Made by a program: the position numbers and the translations under genes
Shown here: positions 24,661-34,540 of the stretch, in pieces
Layout: each line of letters begins with the position of its first letter
Numbering within the stretch: position 1 is the first letter of the stretch
Notes under the pieces: model-generated
What the model saw: the letters and a program-made list of their open reading frames with translations, nothing else
Told to the model about the DNA's origin: nothing
The model's database searches: none
NCBI GenBank assembly: GCA_938014885.1
Contig: CALLQI010000024.1
Location: forward strand, 113,219-177,218
Source: an uncultured bacterium
GTDB lineage: Bacteria; Planctomycetota; UBA8742; UBA2392
Length of the DNA stretch: 64,000 bases
Reading direction: 5' to 3'

Positions 24661-24670
24661 CAGTGAGGCC

Positions 24671-24862
24671 CTACTCCCACTTAGGCGGCTCGATTACTCG
24701 CTGGCGGAAGGAGTCCTTGGCCGCGAGTTCGGCGAACAGGCGTTCTGTGGCGGCCTCAAAGTCTGAGGCGTCGGGGTACTGGGCGCGGATCAGCGCAAGC
24801 TCCGCCTGAAGCTGGGCGAAGTCGAGTCCCCACCGGCGGATCCTCGTGCGCGTGTCGGCCAT
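24671..24862 (-). CDS. Hypothetical 63-residue helical protein
   Basis: Starts at the ATG at 24862 with a perfect AGGAG six to ten bases upstream. The peptide is a charged helix bundle (MADTRTRIRRWGLDF, QLQAELALIRAQYPDASDF, ERLFAELAAKDSFRQRV) without membrane segments or Cys. It is divergent from ftsK (160 bp apart), and its stop lies 10 bp from the end of repeat element B. Not recognised. Confidence 0.75.
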   Translation of the reverse strand: MADTRTRIRRWGLDFAQLQAELALIRAQYPDASDFEAATERLFAELAAKDSFRQRVIEPPKWE

Positions 24863-25022
24863 GGTTGGCTCCTGTACCCTTAACGTTCCCCCATGGCGGG
24901 CGATTCCGCAAGCTGAATCGCGAAGCGGGTATGCGCCATTCGGGCTCAAGATTCGCCGTCGTTTCTGCCGAAACCGGAATGATCCGTGTCTCCACGGACC
25001 GGATGCCATCAGGGGAAACGAC

Positions 25023-27500
25023 ATGGCTGGCAAAGCACTCAGCACCCGCGAATCCATCACCCTGCAGGGTGTGACGCGCGTCTTCAACAAAGAGTTGCTG
25101 CAGGAATGCGCCGCGCTTTCGCTGCTGCTGGTGGTCGCGTTCATGATCCTCAGCATCGTCTCATACGACCCCGCTGACGTTGCCGGCGCCGTGTGGCCGG
25201 TCAACGAACAGGCCAACAACCTCGGCGGCCGCATCGGCGCTCTGGCGGTGCACTTGGGCTACACGTTTCTAGGCGTCGGCACCTATCTGCTGGTGGGGGT
25301 GCTTGGCGTGTACGCGACGCTGGTGTTCTTCCGGCGCAAGGCTGCGGATTGGCCGGTGCGGCTGATCGGCACCGTGATGCTGGTGGCGACGTTTGCGGCC
25401 ATGTTCGGCGACAGCTACAGCGACAGCGGCGTCATGCCCAGCCGCGGCGGCGTGGTGGGCGCTTCGATCTTCGGCCTGCTGCAGGCGAATTTCGGCATGA
25501 CGGGCGCGTACTTGGTGCTGGCGTTCACGGCGCTGCTGAGCTTCCTGCTCGCGACGGACATCCTGTTCTACCCGATCATCCGCGACCTGCTGCACCCCTT
25601 GGGTGACGAGAACGAAATCAGCGGGCCGGTCGCCGTGATTCCTGAACCGATCAACGCTGAAGAGGCCGTACAGGCTGAAGAGAAGCCCGGCAACTGGCTG
25701 ACCCGCCTGCTCAAACGCGACGGCGCTGTCGTCGTGGAAGACGAAGCCGACGCCGACGAGGCTGACGACGAAACTGACGAAGACGACGACGAAGAGCTGG
25801 TCGAATTCGACCCCGACCCATCGCTGATTCCCGTCGGTGTCGCCGCGGATGCGCCCGCGCAGACCTCACCCGCCGCCGAACTGAAGGCCCCGCGCCGCAA
25901 GCCTGTGTCCGAGCCCGCGCCGGTCGCGCAGCCGGTCGATGCAGCCGCATGGGAGGCCGCCGCAAAGGAATGCAAGCTGCCCGACATCGCGGCGCTGAAC
26001 CAGGCCAAGAAGAAAGACAACGCCAACACCCGCGCTGAAATGCAGCGCGCGTCGGAGATCATCCGGGCCACATTTGCGGCGTTCAAGATCGACGTGAAAG
26101 TGATCAACCACGTGCGTGGCCCGACTGTCACGACGTACGAAATGGAGATCCCCGCCGACCTGATGATCAGCAAGATCATGCGCTACAAGGAAAACCTGGC
26201 GCTGAACCTGCGTGTGCAGACCGTGCGCATGGTGACCAGTGCGGGCAAAAGCACCATCGGCGTCGAAGTGCCCAACAGCAGCCGCGACATGGTCGGCTTC
26301 CGGGAACTGCTGGAAACACCTGAGTGGGAAGCCGCGGTAAAGAGGATGGAACTGCCCATGGCGTTCGGCAAAGACGCGCTGGGCACGCCGATTGTGCGTG
26401 ACCTGGCCGCGATGCCGCACGTGCTGGTCGGCGGCAGCACCGGCCAGGGCAAGTCGGTGTTCGAAAACGTGATGCTGGCAAGCCTGCTGATGTCGCGTAC
26501 CCCGCACGAACTGCGCCTGGTGATGGTTGACCCCAAGCAGGTCGAATTCACGCCCTACGCCGACACGCCGCACCTGCTGGCCCCGGTGATCGACGACAGC
26601 CGCCGCGCCGTTGGCGTGTTCGAGTGGGTGGTGGAGGAAATGGAACGCCGCTACACGCTGCTCAAGAACGCAGGCGTCCGCAAGATCACCGAGTACAACG
26701 AACTGTCGAAGCGCGAGCGCGCCACCCGGCTTGAGTCCGCCGGTGCCGACCCCGAAGAATGCCCGGACTACCTTTCGTACATCGTATGCATCGTGGACGA
26801 ACTGGCCGACCTGATCCTCGTCGCCAGCGACACCAAGGTGGACGAAATGATCGCACGCATCGCGGCCAAGGCCCGTGCGGCCGGCATCCACCTGGTGCTG
26901 GTGACGCAAAGCCCGCGCAGCGACGTGTTGACCGGCCTGATCAAGGCCAACATCCCGGCCCGGGTAAGCCTGCGCGTGAACACCGGCACGGAATCACGCA
27001 TCGTGCTGGACCAGACCGGTGCTGAAGACCTGCTGGGCAAGGGCGACCTGCTGATGGTCATGCCCGGCGAGCCCAAGGCGCTGCGCGTCCAAAGCGCGTT
27101 CATTGCCGACGATGAACTGAACCGCATGCTGGAAGGCCTGCGTTCGCAGATCAAGCCGCACTACCTGATTGACCCGAAGGCCCTGAACGTGGGCAGCGGC
27201 GGCAGCGACGGCGACGGCGGCGGTGCGGTGGGGGAAGTGGACCCTGATTTCGCCAACGCCGTGGACCAGATCCTGGCTGCCGGGCGCGGCAGTGCCAGCT
27301 TCCTGCGCACGGCGATGGGCCTTGGCCACACCCGGGCGACGCGCATCATCATCCAGATGGAACGGGCCGGCATCCTGGGCCCGGCGCGCGGCAGCAAAGA
27401 GCGCGAAATCATGATCACGTTTGAAGAGTGGGAGGCACGCAAAGCCTCCGGTGACTTGACAGGTCAAGGCGGCATCTACGACAGCATGGTCGCGGCCTGA
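25023..27500 (+). CDS. ftsK: DNA translocase FtsK
   Basis: A septal DNA pump of 825 residues that clears chromosome ends and activates dimer resolution. The ATG at 25023 follows AGGGGA. Four transmembrane helices occupy about residues 25-195, followed by a short acidic linker (DEADDETDEDDDEELVEF). The alpha and beta motor domains have Walker A GGSTGQGKSVF near 470 and IVCIVDELADLI. The C-terminal winged-helix gamma domain reads SFLRTAMGLGHTRATRII. The linker is much shorter than in E. coli, as in SpoIIIE-like forms. It has its own upstream gap and is followed after 29 bp by a small membrane protein. Confidence 0.97.
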   Translation: MAGKALSTRESITLQGVTRVFNKELLQECAALSLLLVVAFMILSIVSYDPADVAGAVWPVNEQANNLGGRIGALAVHLGYTFLGVGTYLLVGVLGVYATLVFFRRKAADWPVRLIGTVMLVATFAAMFGDSYSDSGVMPSRGGVVGASIFGLLQANFGMTGAYLVLAFTALLSFLLATDILFYPIIRDLLHPLGDENEISGPVAVIPEPINAEEAVQAEEKPGNWLTRLLKRDGAVVVEDEADADEADDETDEDDDEELVEFDPDPSLIPVGVAADAPAQTSPAAELKAPRRKPVSEPAPVAQPVDAAAWEAAAKECKLPDIAALNQAKKKDNANTRAEMQRASEIIRATFAAFKIDVKVINHVRGPTVTTYEMEIPADLMISKIMRYKENLALNLRVQTVRMVTSAGKSTIGVEVPNSSRDMVGFRELLETPEWEAAVKRMELPMAFGKDALGTPIVRDLAAMPHVLVGGSTGQGKSVFENVMLASLLMSRTPHELRLVMVDPKQVEFTPYADTPHLLAPVIDDSRRAVGVFEWVVEEMERRYTLLKNAGVRKITEYNELSKRERATRLESAGADPEECPDYLSYIVCIVDELADLILVASDTKVDEMIARIAAKARAAGIHLVLVTQSPRSDVLTGLIKANIPARVSLRVNTGTESRIVLDQTGAEDLLGKGDLLMVMPGEPKALRVQSAFIADDELNRMLEGLRSQIKPHYLIDPKALNVGSGGSDGDGGGAVGEVDPDFANAVDQILAAGRGSASFLRTAMGLGHTRATRIIIQMERAGILGPARGSKEREIMITFEEWEARKASGDLTGQGGIYDSMVAA

Positions 27501-27529
27501 GACGGCGATTTCCGGACAAGGGACATACG

Positions 27530-27937
27530 ATGAAGAAGCTGCTGCGTAACTCGAATCTGCTGCCCTGGCTCGCGCTTGGCGCAATCTCATTGCTGGTGCT
27601 GCTCGACATTGTGGTCTTTTGGGCCTTCAATCTGAGGCCGGTGATCAGTACCCCCGAGCTCGAGATCATCGCGTGGTCGGTACTGGCGGGCACCGCGCTG
27701 ACGGCCGGGCTGCGGCTGGCGCTGCGCGACGAGGGCCGCGTGCGCTGGCAGATCGCGGTGGCGATGGGGTTGATGGCGGTGCTGTTCGTGGCGCATCCGT
27801 GGGAAAACGGTGCCGGCCGCGACGCCGACCCGCTGTCGCCGTCGCGTACCATGAACCCGAACCGGATGGATGACCCGGGCGCAATCATCGAATTCGAAGG
27901 CGGCCCGCTGACGAAGGGCGAAAAGCGCCAGGCCTAG
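27530..27937 (+). CDS. Small inner-membrane protein
   Basis: A 135-residue protein with ATG at 27530 behind AAGGGAC. Three hydrophobic segments are visible: LLPWLALGAISLLVLLDIVVFWAF, IIAWSVLAGTALTAGLRLAL and IAVAMGLMAVLFVA. The last 45 residues are soluble and Pro/Asp-rich. Its position 29 bp after ftsK suggests cotranscription. No family recognised. Confidence 0.75.
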   Translation: MKKLLRNSNLLPWLALGAISLLVLLDIVVFWAFNLRPVISTPELEIIAWSVLAGTALTAGLRLALRDEGRVRWQIAVAMGLMAVLFVAHPWENGAGRDADPLSPSRTMNPNRMDDPGAIIEFEGGPLTKGEKRQA

Positions 27938-27949
27938 CGCGTGGGCACT

Positions 27950-28373
27950 GCAATTGCGTCTGTCCACGAAGCGCCCATCGCAAGAACAAGCGAAGGGTGG
28001 ACATACGGCAACAGCGTTTTTCCACGAAGCGCCACGAAGAACCACGAAGAACGGCAACTGCTGAATTAGTTTAACGGCAACTGCAATCTCGCGCGGAGAC
28101 GCGGAGAGGGCGCCGGCAAGCGGCTTTATCCGTGTGCATCTGTGTCCACCCGTGGCTTTAACGTTGCTGCAGTCCAGTAAAGCGGCAACAGCGTTTGTCC
28201 ACGAAGCGCCACGAAGAACCACGAAGAACGGCAACTGCTGAATTAGTTTAACGGCAACTGCAATCTCGCGCGGAGTCGCGGAGGGGGCACCGGCAAGCGG
28301 CTTTGTCCGTGCGCATCCGTGTGCATCCGTGGTTAGCTCGCTGTTGTTGCTGTCCTTCGAGCCTTCGCGTCAG
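27950..28373. repeat. Modular intergenic repeat element (copy F) with a 177-bp direct duplication
   Basis: The block starting at 28006 recurs from 28183, a period of 177 bp, and remains alignable to about 28335. Each copy contains CCACGAAG arrays, a TTTAACGGCAACTGC linker, a CGCGCGGAG(A/T)CGCGGAG block and a TCCGTG(T/C)GCATC block. The right end carries CTTCGCGTCAG at 28363-28373, 14 bp from the stop of the outer-membrane gene. No left-end copy of that word is present. Confidence 0.88.
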
Positions 28374-28386
28374 CAGTTCGCGGGGC

Positions 28387-29085
28387 TTAGAACCGCAGCG
28401 ACAGCCGTGCGTACTCGAAGAACACGCCTACCTGCCCCCGAGTGCGGGTTTCCACGTCGGCGCTGGTCTGTTTGCGGCCGCCGATGGTGCCGTACATGTA
28501 AAGGCCGAGTCCCACGCCGATCAGGTCGGTGAGGAAGAAATCGCAGCCCACGCCGCCGTGGACCTGGAACAGGATGTCCGAATACTTCGTGCGTACGTCG
28601 TCGCCGTTGTCTTCGGCGGCTTCGTCGCCTGCCAGGAACGCGAACCCGATTGGTGACAGCACCGCAAACGGGCGGCACCATTCCGTGAACTCCCATTCTT
28701 CGAAATCCATCACGAACTTGGCGCCGAGCCCGAACGTGGCAATAAGTCCCGTGCCGCCCTCGTGGTAGCGTCGGCCGAGAATGCCGTAGCCGATGCGCGC
28801 GTTGGCCTCAATCGCGATCCAGGGCGTGAAGTAGAAGTCAAACCAGCCCCCAACGCCAAGGCCGATCGTGCTGGAATCAATCCCCAGCGAGACCCCGGCC
28901 CCGAACATCTGCTCGCCGGTGGCGCGGCCGGTGCCCTCAAGCAGCGGGGCGCGCTGGGTGCGCTCAAGCACGCTCGGCATGCCCTCAAACAGCGAGTTGG
29001 CGCGCGCGACGCGCGGCATTTCAAACGCAAGATCAGCGGCGCACAGCGGGGCGGACAGGACCGCAAGCAGCAGCAGGGTTCGCAT
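28387..29085 (-). CDS. Outer-membrane beta-barrel-like protein
   Basis: A 232-residue protein from the ATG at 29085, which has AGGAGA upstream. A signal peptide (MRTLLLLAVLSAPLCAADL) is followed by alternating strands rich in Gly and aromatics (IGLGVGGWFDFYFTPWIAIE, GLIATFGLGAKFVMDFEEW, LIGVGLGLYMYGTIGG). The protein ends YARLSLRF, a terminal Phe typical of BAM-inserted barrels. Specific function unknown. Confidence 0.75.
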   Translation of the reverse strand: MRTLLLLAVLSAPLCAADLAFEMPRVARANSLFEGMPSVLERTQRAPLLEGTGRATGEQMFGAGVSLGIDSSTIGLGVGGWFDFYFTPWIAIEANARIGYGILGRRYHEGGTGLIATFGLGAKFVMDFEEWEFTEWCRPFAVLSPIGFAFLAGDEAAEDNGDDVRTKYSDILFQVHGGVGCDFFLTDLIGVGLGLYMYGTIGGRKQTSADVETRTRGQVGVFFEYARLSLRF

Positions 29086-29228
29086 GGTCGTCTCCTGTGT
29101 TGGACCGGACATTGTAGTCAAACCGGCGCGGAGGCCAAACCCGAATCGGCCAAAGGTACTTGACGTGTCAATACACAGGAGCCTTGCATCTGCGCCAAAT
29201 GCGGCTATCAAGCTGGTCGGAGAAAACC

Positions 29229-31922
29229 ATGAGCCATCATGTTCGCATGACTGAAATGGGTGTTTCGGGGGCTGACTTCACCATGCCGGGCGCTGAGGCC
29301 CACTACCCGCCCGATCTTGAGCTTGAGCCCGTGCACCTCGACATTGATCTTCACGTTGACGTGGACGCGCGCCAGGCAAGCGGCACCGTGACGCTGACCG
29401 TAAAGGCCGCGCGCGATGGCGCCGACACGTTGAAGCTGCATGCCGTGGACTTCCTGGACGTGCGCGTGCGCGACGCCGACGACGGCCACCTGCACAGCAG
29501 CTACGACGGCCGCGCGATCAGCCTGCATTGGAACCAGCCGTTTGCTGCCGGCGAAACCCGCCGTGTTGCCGTGACCTACCGGGTCAGCAAGCCGGTCACA
29601 GGCCTGTTCTTCAGCAGCCCCGACAAGGCCTACCCCAAGGCCCCGCGCTGGGCCGCCACGGACCACGAAACCGAGCGCGCCCGCCACTGGCTGCCCTGCG
29701 TGGACCTTCCCAACGCGCGCCCGAGCCTCAGCTTTCACCTGCGCGCCGAGAAAGACTTCACGATCCTGGCAAATGGCGAACTGATTCGCGAAGAAGACCA
29801 CGGCGACGGCACCAAGACCGCGCACTGGCAGCTCAAGCAGGGTTGCCCCAGCTACATCACCTGCTTCGCGCTGGGTGACTTCACCCACTGCGACGACGGT
29901 GACCACAAGGGCAAGCCGATTGCCTACTTCAGCAGCCGCGAATTCACGCCAGCTGACCTGAAGCGCACATTCGGCCGCACCGGCCGCATGCTGGACTGGA
30001 TGACGGCCAAGCTCGACAGCGAGTTCCCGTACCCGAAGTACTTCCAGTTCGCGCTGCAAGGCATCGGCGGCGCGATGGAGAACATTTCGCTGGTGAGCTG
30101 GGACGACATGCTGGTGCTGGATGAAACACTGGCCAAAGAATGGACCTGGCAGCTTGACCAGATCAACCTGCACGAAATGGCGCACACATGGTTCGGCGAC
30201 TGGATCGTATGCCGCGACTTCGCCCACGCCTGGCTGAAGGAAAGCTGGGCCGTCTACGTCGAAACCCTGTGGCTCGAAGACGACAAAGGCGCAGCAGAGC
30301 GCGACTACGATTTCTACAGCAACCTGCACGCCTACCTTGATGAAGCCGACGGCGCCTACATGCGGCCGATTGCCACCCGCACCTTCGACCACTCCTGGAG
30401 CATGTACGACCGCCACCTGTACCCGGGCGGCGCGGTGCGGCTGCACATGCTGCGCCATGAACTGGGCGACGAAGTGTTCTTTGCCGGCGTGCGCGATTAC
30501 GTGAAGCGATTCGGCGGCAAGGTCGTCGAGACCGATGACTTCCGCAAGGTGATGGAAGAGCATTCCGGCCGCAGCCTGGTGAAGTGGTTCGAGCAGTGGA
30601 TTCTCAGCAAGGGCTACCCGAACCTGAAGGTGGCCTTCAGCTACGAAGCCAAGAAGAAAGAAGGCCGCTTTGACATTGAGCAGACGCAGGACCTGAAAGA
30701 GCTGCCGCTGTTCGAGTTCGGCACGGAACTGGGCTGGACCATCGACGGCACGGCGTTTACGCGCCGGGTGCGCATTGACGCGCGCACCCACTCGTTCACG
30801 GTGCCCATGGCCAAAGAGCCTGAGCAAGTTCGCTTTGACGCCGGCACAAACACCGTCTGCCGCCACGACCTGAACCCCGGCGACGAAAAGCTGAAACGCC
30901 AGCTCACCGACGCAACCGACGTGGCCGGCCGCATTCACGCGGCCGTGACACTGTGCAAGTCCGGCAAGCGCGCCAACATTGAGGCCGTGGGGGATGCCTA
31001 CGGCAGCGAGAAGTTCTGGGGTGTCCGGGTGCGCATGGCCAACGCGCTGGCCGCAGCCAAGTGTGAAGCGGCCCTGGAAACTCTGTTGGAACTGCTGCCG
31101 ACTGAAAAGGACGGCATGGTCTGCGAAACGCTGGTGCGGGCCGTGGGCAGCTATCGCGATGCGCGGGTGATTGAGGCCTTGCAGCACTTCCTTGCCAAGG
31201 GCCCGAAGTTGTACCGCGCCCGCATGGCGGCCTATGAGGGCCTGGGTGCGCAGCGTGAAGCCGCGCCATTTGAGCTGCTTGCCAAGGCATCCAGGGCGGA
31301 CAGCCCGCTTGGGTGGGAGCAGCAGGGCGCATTCCGGGCACTGGCGGCAACGCGACGGGCGGATGCGCTGAAGCCGCTGCTTGACGCGTCAAGGTATGGG
31401 GCCACCAGCAACCGCGCGCGGCATGTGGCCGCCGCCTCGCTTGGTGCCGTGGCGCGCTTTGCGGAGAAGCGCGACCGTGAGGCCGCAGTGGAACGCATGA
31501 CCGACCTGCTGCGCGACCCGAACCAGCGGGTGCAGAAGTTCGCGCTGGCGGGGCTCGGCAGTGCTGAAGCCGGCGAGGCGATGGGCGCAATTGAGGCTTA
31601 CGGCGCGGGTCTTTCCGACCAGGAACGCACTGCGGTGAAGCGCACGCAGTCAGGCATTCGCGGCGCAGCCAAGCCAAAGGCTGCGGCTTCGCAGAAGCAG
31701 CTTGATGAACTCAACGACAAGCTGCGCAAGGTTGAAGACCGCCTCGCAAAGCTGGAGCCGACAAAGGAAGCGGGGCATGAGGCGAAGAAGTCCGCGAAGA
31801 AGCCTGTGAGCAAGGCCGCGAAGAAGTCCTCAAAGTCGCCTGTGAAGAAGCCTGCAACGAAGGCCGCCAAACTTGCGGCAAAGCCCGTGAAGAATTCCCA
31901 GGCTAAGGTCAGGCGCCGCTAG
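29229..31922 (+). CDS. M1-family zinc aminopeptidase with HEAT-like C-terminus
   Basis: An 897-residue aminopeptidase N-like enzyme. I choose the ATG at 29229 (GGAGA upstream) over the TTG at 29160. The substrate-binding GAMEN motif is near residue 281. The zinc site HEMAH is near 315 and is followed by the downstream Glu in WLKESWAVY. From about residue 565 an Ala-rich HEAT-like solenoid replaces the usual C-terminal domain. The last 70 residues are a Lys/Ala/Pro tail (KKSAKKPVSKAAKKSSKS) like histone-type or nucleic-acid-binding tails. Without a signal peptide it should be cytoplasmic. Confidence 0.9.
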   Translation: MSHHVRMTEMGVSGADFTMPGAEAHYPPDLELEPVHLDIDLHVDVDARQASGTVTLTVKAARDGADTLKLHAVDFLDVRVRDADDGHLHSSYDGRAISLHWNQPFAAGETRRVAVTYRVSKPVTGLFFSSPDKAYPKAPRWAATDHETERARHWLPCVDLPNARPSLSFHLRAEKDFTILANGELIREEDHGDGTKTAHWQLKQGCPSYITCFALGDFTHCDDGDHKGKPIAYFSSREFTPADLKRTFGRTGRMLDWMTAKLDSEFPYPKYFQFALQGIGGAMENISLVSWDDMLVLDETLAKEWTWQLDQINLHEMAHTWFGDWIVCRDFAHAWLKESWAVYVETLWLEDDKGAAERDYDFYSNLHAYLDEADGAYMRPIATRTFDHSWSMYDRHLYPGGAVRLHMLRHELGDEVFFAGVRDYVKRFGGKVVETDDFRKVMEEHSGRSLVKWFEQWILSKGYPNLKVAFSYEAKKKEGRFDIEQTQDLKELPLFEFGTELGWTIDGTAFTRRVRIDARTHSFTVPMAKEPEQVRFDAGTNTVCRHDLNPGDEKLKRQLTDATDVAGRIHAAVTLCKSGKRANIEAVGDAYGSEKFWGVRVRMANALAAAKCEAALETLLELLPTEKDGMVCETLVRAVGSYRDARVIEALQHFLAKGPKLYRARMAAYEGLGAQREAAPFELLAKASRADSPLGWEQQGAFRALAATRRADALKPLLDASRYGATSNRARHVAAASLGAVARFAEKRDREAAVERMTDLLRDPNQRVQKFALAGLGSAEAGEAMGAIEAYGAGLSDQERTAVKRTQSGIRGAAKPKAAASQKQLDELNDKLRKVEDRLAKLEPTKEAGHEAKKSAKKPVSKAAKKSSKSPVKKPATKAAKLAAKPVKNSQAKVRRR

Positions 31923-31945
31923 CAGAGATCGGGGTGGGTGCGGTA

Positions 31946-33238
31946 CTACCGCACCCATTCGCAGATCTTGCGGATGGCCTTCACCATGTTGGGGCAGTGC
32001 GTCTCGAGGAATTCGACGTCGGGCTGGTACGCCTTTTCCTGGTTCGCCAGCGCGCTGAGCATGCGGGCACCGTCAAAGTCCACGTAGGCCATGCGTGCCG
32101 TTAGCTCACTCTTGGGGCGGCCGAAGTCGTGCCCCGGCAGAATCGCCACGCCGGTGTCCTGCAGCAGCCGTTCGCACAGTTGCATGCTGTTGCGGATGCC
32201 GCGGCCGGCCAACGTCGCGCGCGCGTTTTCGAAGTCCGGGAACAGGTAAAACCCGCCCTCCGGCGCCACGGTGCGTATGCCGGCCGCATTGAGCTGCTCG
32301 GAAATCCATTGCCCCAGCGCTTTCAATGAGCGCCGACACAGCCACAGGTATCTCTCGATATCGCTGCCGCCTTTGAACGCGCGCACGGCGGCGTACTGGA
32401 TGGGCGCGCTGGTGCTGGTGAAGGTTTCGCTGGCGACGCTCGACATCGCGTCTTGCAGCCAGCGCAGGCCGCGCGGGAACGTGAAAGTGCCCAACCGCCA
32501 GCCGCCCGCGCCGCACCACTTGGAAAGGCCGCCGCTGATAATGGTGCCTTCGGGGTAATAACTGGAGATGCTGCGGTGGTTGCCTTCGTGGTGCAGCTCG
32601 CCGTAGATTTCGTCGCTCAGGATCACCAGTCTGTGGCGGCGCGCGACTTCGGCAATCGCGGCCAGTTGCTCGGCACTGAAGGTCGCTCCCGTGGGGTTGC
32701 TGGGATAGTTCAGCACCACCACGCGCGGCTTTTCCGGGTCGTCAGCACAGGCCTGGGCCAGCCGCTCGGCACTCAGCAGCCAGCGGTCAGCGGGGTCGGT
32801 CTCAATGAACTCGACGTTGCGGCCGATGATCTTGGCCTGCGGCGCGTAGCTGACCCACGCCGGCGTCGGGATCAGGATGTCGCCGTAGTACACAAGCTGC
32901 AGCAAGAACATCAGTTCTTTGCTGCCGGGGCCGATCAGCACGTCGTCGCCGACAGCATTCACGCCCTGGGTGCGGCGGTGATAATCGGCCACGGCGTCGC
33001 GCAGGATGCGCAGGCCCTTCACCGGCAGGTAGTCTTTCTGCCAGGCGTTGGCCTTGAGTTCTTCCACCACGGGGTCGGGTACAGGAAACGGGCTTTGGCC
33101 AAGGCCCAGCTTGCAGATCTCGCGCCCTTCAGCCAGCAGCGCGTTGCAGCGTTCATTGATGCTTACCGTGGCCGAAGGCTTCAGGCCGCGGATGTTCAGG
33201 TTGATGTGGACGTCGGGTACGCGCGCGTTGTCGTTCAT
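31946..33238 (-). CDS. Class I/II PLP-dependent aminotransferase
   Basis: A 430-residue protein from the ATG at 33238; an upstream extension to 33277 is possible. Fold type I signatures are LNYPSNPTGATFS, ILSDEIYGEL and the PLP-lysine region SGGLSKWCGAGGWRLG. The LGLGQSPFPVPDP start and the YLPVKGL segment place it with aspartate/aromatic-like aminotransferases. Substrate cannot be set from sequence. It is convergent with the M1 peptidase, 23 bp between stops. Confidence 0.9.
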   Translation of the reverse strand: MNDNARVPDVHINLNIRGLKPSATVSINERCNALLAEGREICKLGLGQSPFPVPDPVVEELKANAWQKDYLPVKGLRILRDAVADYHRRTQGVNAVGDDVLIGPGSKELMFLLQLVYYGDILIPTPAWVSYAPQAKIIGRNVEFIETDPADRWLLSAERLAQACADDPEKPRVVVLNYPSNPTGATFSAEQLAAIAEVARRHRLVILSDEIYGELHHEGNHRSISSYYPEGTIISGGLSKWCGAGGWRLGTFTFPRGLRWLQDAMSSVASETFTSTSAPIQYAAVRAFKGGSDIERYLWLCRRSLKALGQWISEQLNAAGIRTVAPEGGFYLFPDFENARATLAGRGIRNSMQLCERLLQDTGVAILPGHDFGRPKSELTARMAYVDFDGARMLSALANQEKAYQPDVEFLETHCPNMVKAIRKICEWVR

Positions 33239-33291
33239 GGTGCGCGCACTATGCACAATCATCGACTGGCGTGCCACCCGCCGGGCTGATT

Positions 33292-33429
33292 TCAGGACGC
33301 CAGCGCGAAACGCCGCGCGTCTTCAATACTCTCGAACAGCCGCAGCACCACGCGGCCGCTGTCGATGGTTTCTTCGACGACGGCCCAGCGGCCGTCACTG
33401 ACCTGCTCAATTCGCACGTCGCGGAACAT
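33292..33429 (-). CDS. 45-residue small protein
   Basis: A short gene with ATG at 33429 and GGGAGA upstream. The peptide starts MFRDVRIEQVSDGRWAVVEE, continues with an RVVLRLFES strand and ends with the helix EDARRFALAS. The strand-strand-helix pattern with W-x-V and A-x-x-F-A resembles small DUF2188-like proteins. It is upstream of the aminotransferase by 53 bp on the same strand. Function unknown. Confidence 0.65.
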   Translation of the reverse strand: MFRDVRIEQVSDGRWAVVEETIDSGRVVLRLFESIEDARRFALAS

Positions 33430-33509
33430 GTGATTCTCCCGCGACAGATGCTAGCGAGCCATGCGACACGCCCCGGCCTGTGCGGGAGTTCTGAAGCGAT
33501 TGTGGACGG

Positions 33510-34496
33510 TTATTCGGGCAACTTGCGCGCGGCCGCAATGGCATCGCCCGCGCCGTGCAGCGACAGCCACTGGGCGCCATAGCGAGTGCCCACCGTGGGC
33601 AGCGCAAAGCCCGCCGGGTGCGTGCCCTCGACCATCGCCACGAGGCCCTCACGAACTTGGCCCCGGTACTCCAGCGCGCCTGCGGTGTGGGTCATCGTGA
33701 CGGCGCTGCCTTCGAAATCGGTGACCAGCAGGCCCTGCGCATCGGGCAACTCGGTGGGCCACAGGCTTGCGGGTTTGCCGGCCCAGTTGGTGGGGGGCAG
33801 GCGCAGCACGATGAAGCGTTCGTTTTCGAAGGCGGGCTCGGCGCTCCAGGTTTCGCTGCCGATCAGTTCAACGCGCCAGCGCACGGCCAGCGTCTCACCG
33901 CTGCGTTGCGCCACCCAGGCCGGTGCCAGCACCAGCAACTCGCCGGTGGGGGAAGTATCGACGATCACGCCCGCTGACTTGCGCGCGCGATCTTCAGTCA
34001 ACTCGTCGCCGACCTTGACTGTCACGTTGACCCGCACTTCGCACAGCCAGGCCGGGCGCGCGGGCAGCTTGCGGGCGGGAGGCGGCGGCAGGGTTTCCGG
34101 GTCCGGTGCCGGGCGGGCCTCAAGGCCGATGAATCCATGGCCGCCGGGTGCCGTGGTGCCGGCGCGGGCCGGGGCGTCGAACATGACAATTGAGCCGCCA
34201 AGCCGCTGATCGACCCAGAATCGGCTTCCCGTGCGCACCAACCCCGCGTGGTCCGACGCAATGCGCAGGTGCGCTACCACGCCATCGGCGGATTCGTCCA
34301 GTTGGGCCACGCGGCCGACCGGCGTATCGCCGTAGACGACGTCGTCGCCTTCCATCAACCCCTTGGCATCCGTGAAGCGGACCGTGACGGCAAGGCCGCC
34401 GCCACTGGTTTCATGCAGCACCAGGATGCCGCCGGCAACGGCACCGGCCAGCAGCAACAGCACAAACAGGCCCGCAACGATGCGCCCGGTTTTCAT
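33510..34496 (-). CDS. MCE-domain protein (MlaD/PqiB type)
   Basis: A 328-residue protein with one N-terminal transmembrane helix (IVAGLFVLLLLAGAVAGGILVL). An MCE domain follows (about 35-125): VRFTDAKGLMEGDDVVYGDTPVGRVAQL, then a GSRFWVDQRLGG segment as in PqiB and YebT MCE repeats. The remaining 200 residues are beta-rich, with no recognised domain. MCE proteins carry lipids between membranes. It is separate from the ATPase-permease at 4162; the next gene upstream is a small membrane protein at 34541. Confidence 0.8.
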   Translation of the reverse strand: MKTGRIVAGLFVLLLLAGAVAGGILVLHETSGGGLAVTVRFTDAKGLMEGDDVVYGDTPVGRVAQLDESADGVVAHLRIASDHAGLVRTGSRFWVDQRLGGSIVMFDAPARAGTTAPGGHGFIGLEARPAPDPETLPPPPARKLPARPAWLCEVRVNVTVKVGDELTEDRARKSAGVIVDTSPTGELLVLAPAWVAQRSGETLAVRWRVELIGSETWSAEPAFENERFIVLRLPPTNWAGKPASLWPTELPDAQGLLVTDFEGSAVTMTHTAGALEYRGQVREGLVAMVEGTHPAGFALPTVGTRYGAQWLSLHGAGDAIAAARKLPE

Positions 34497-34540
34497 GCAG
34501 ACAGGTTAGTGAAGCCCGCGCGGAAACACAGCGACGGGCG

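Noticed and set aside
29208..31187. 659-codon frame antisense to the M1 aminopeptidase
   Set aside because: Mirror of a verified gene; Val/His/Gly-rich composition typical of antisense shadows.
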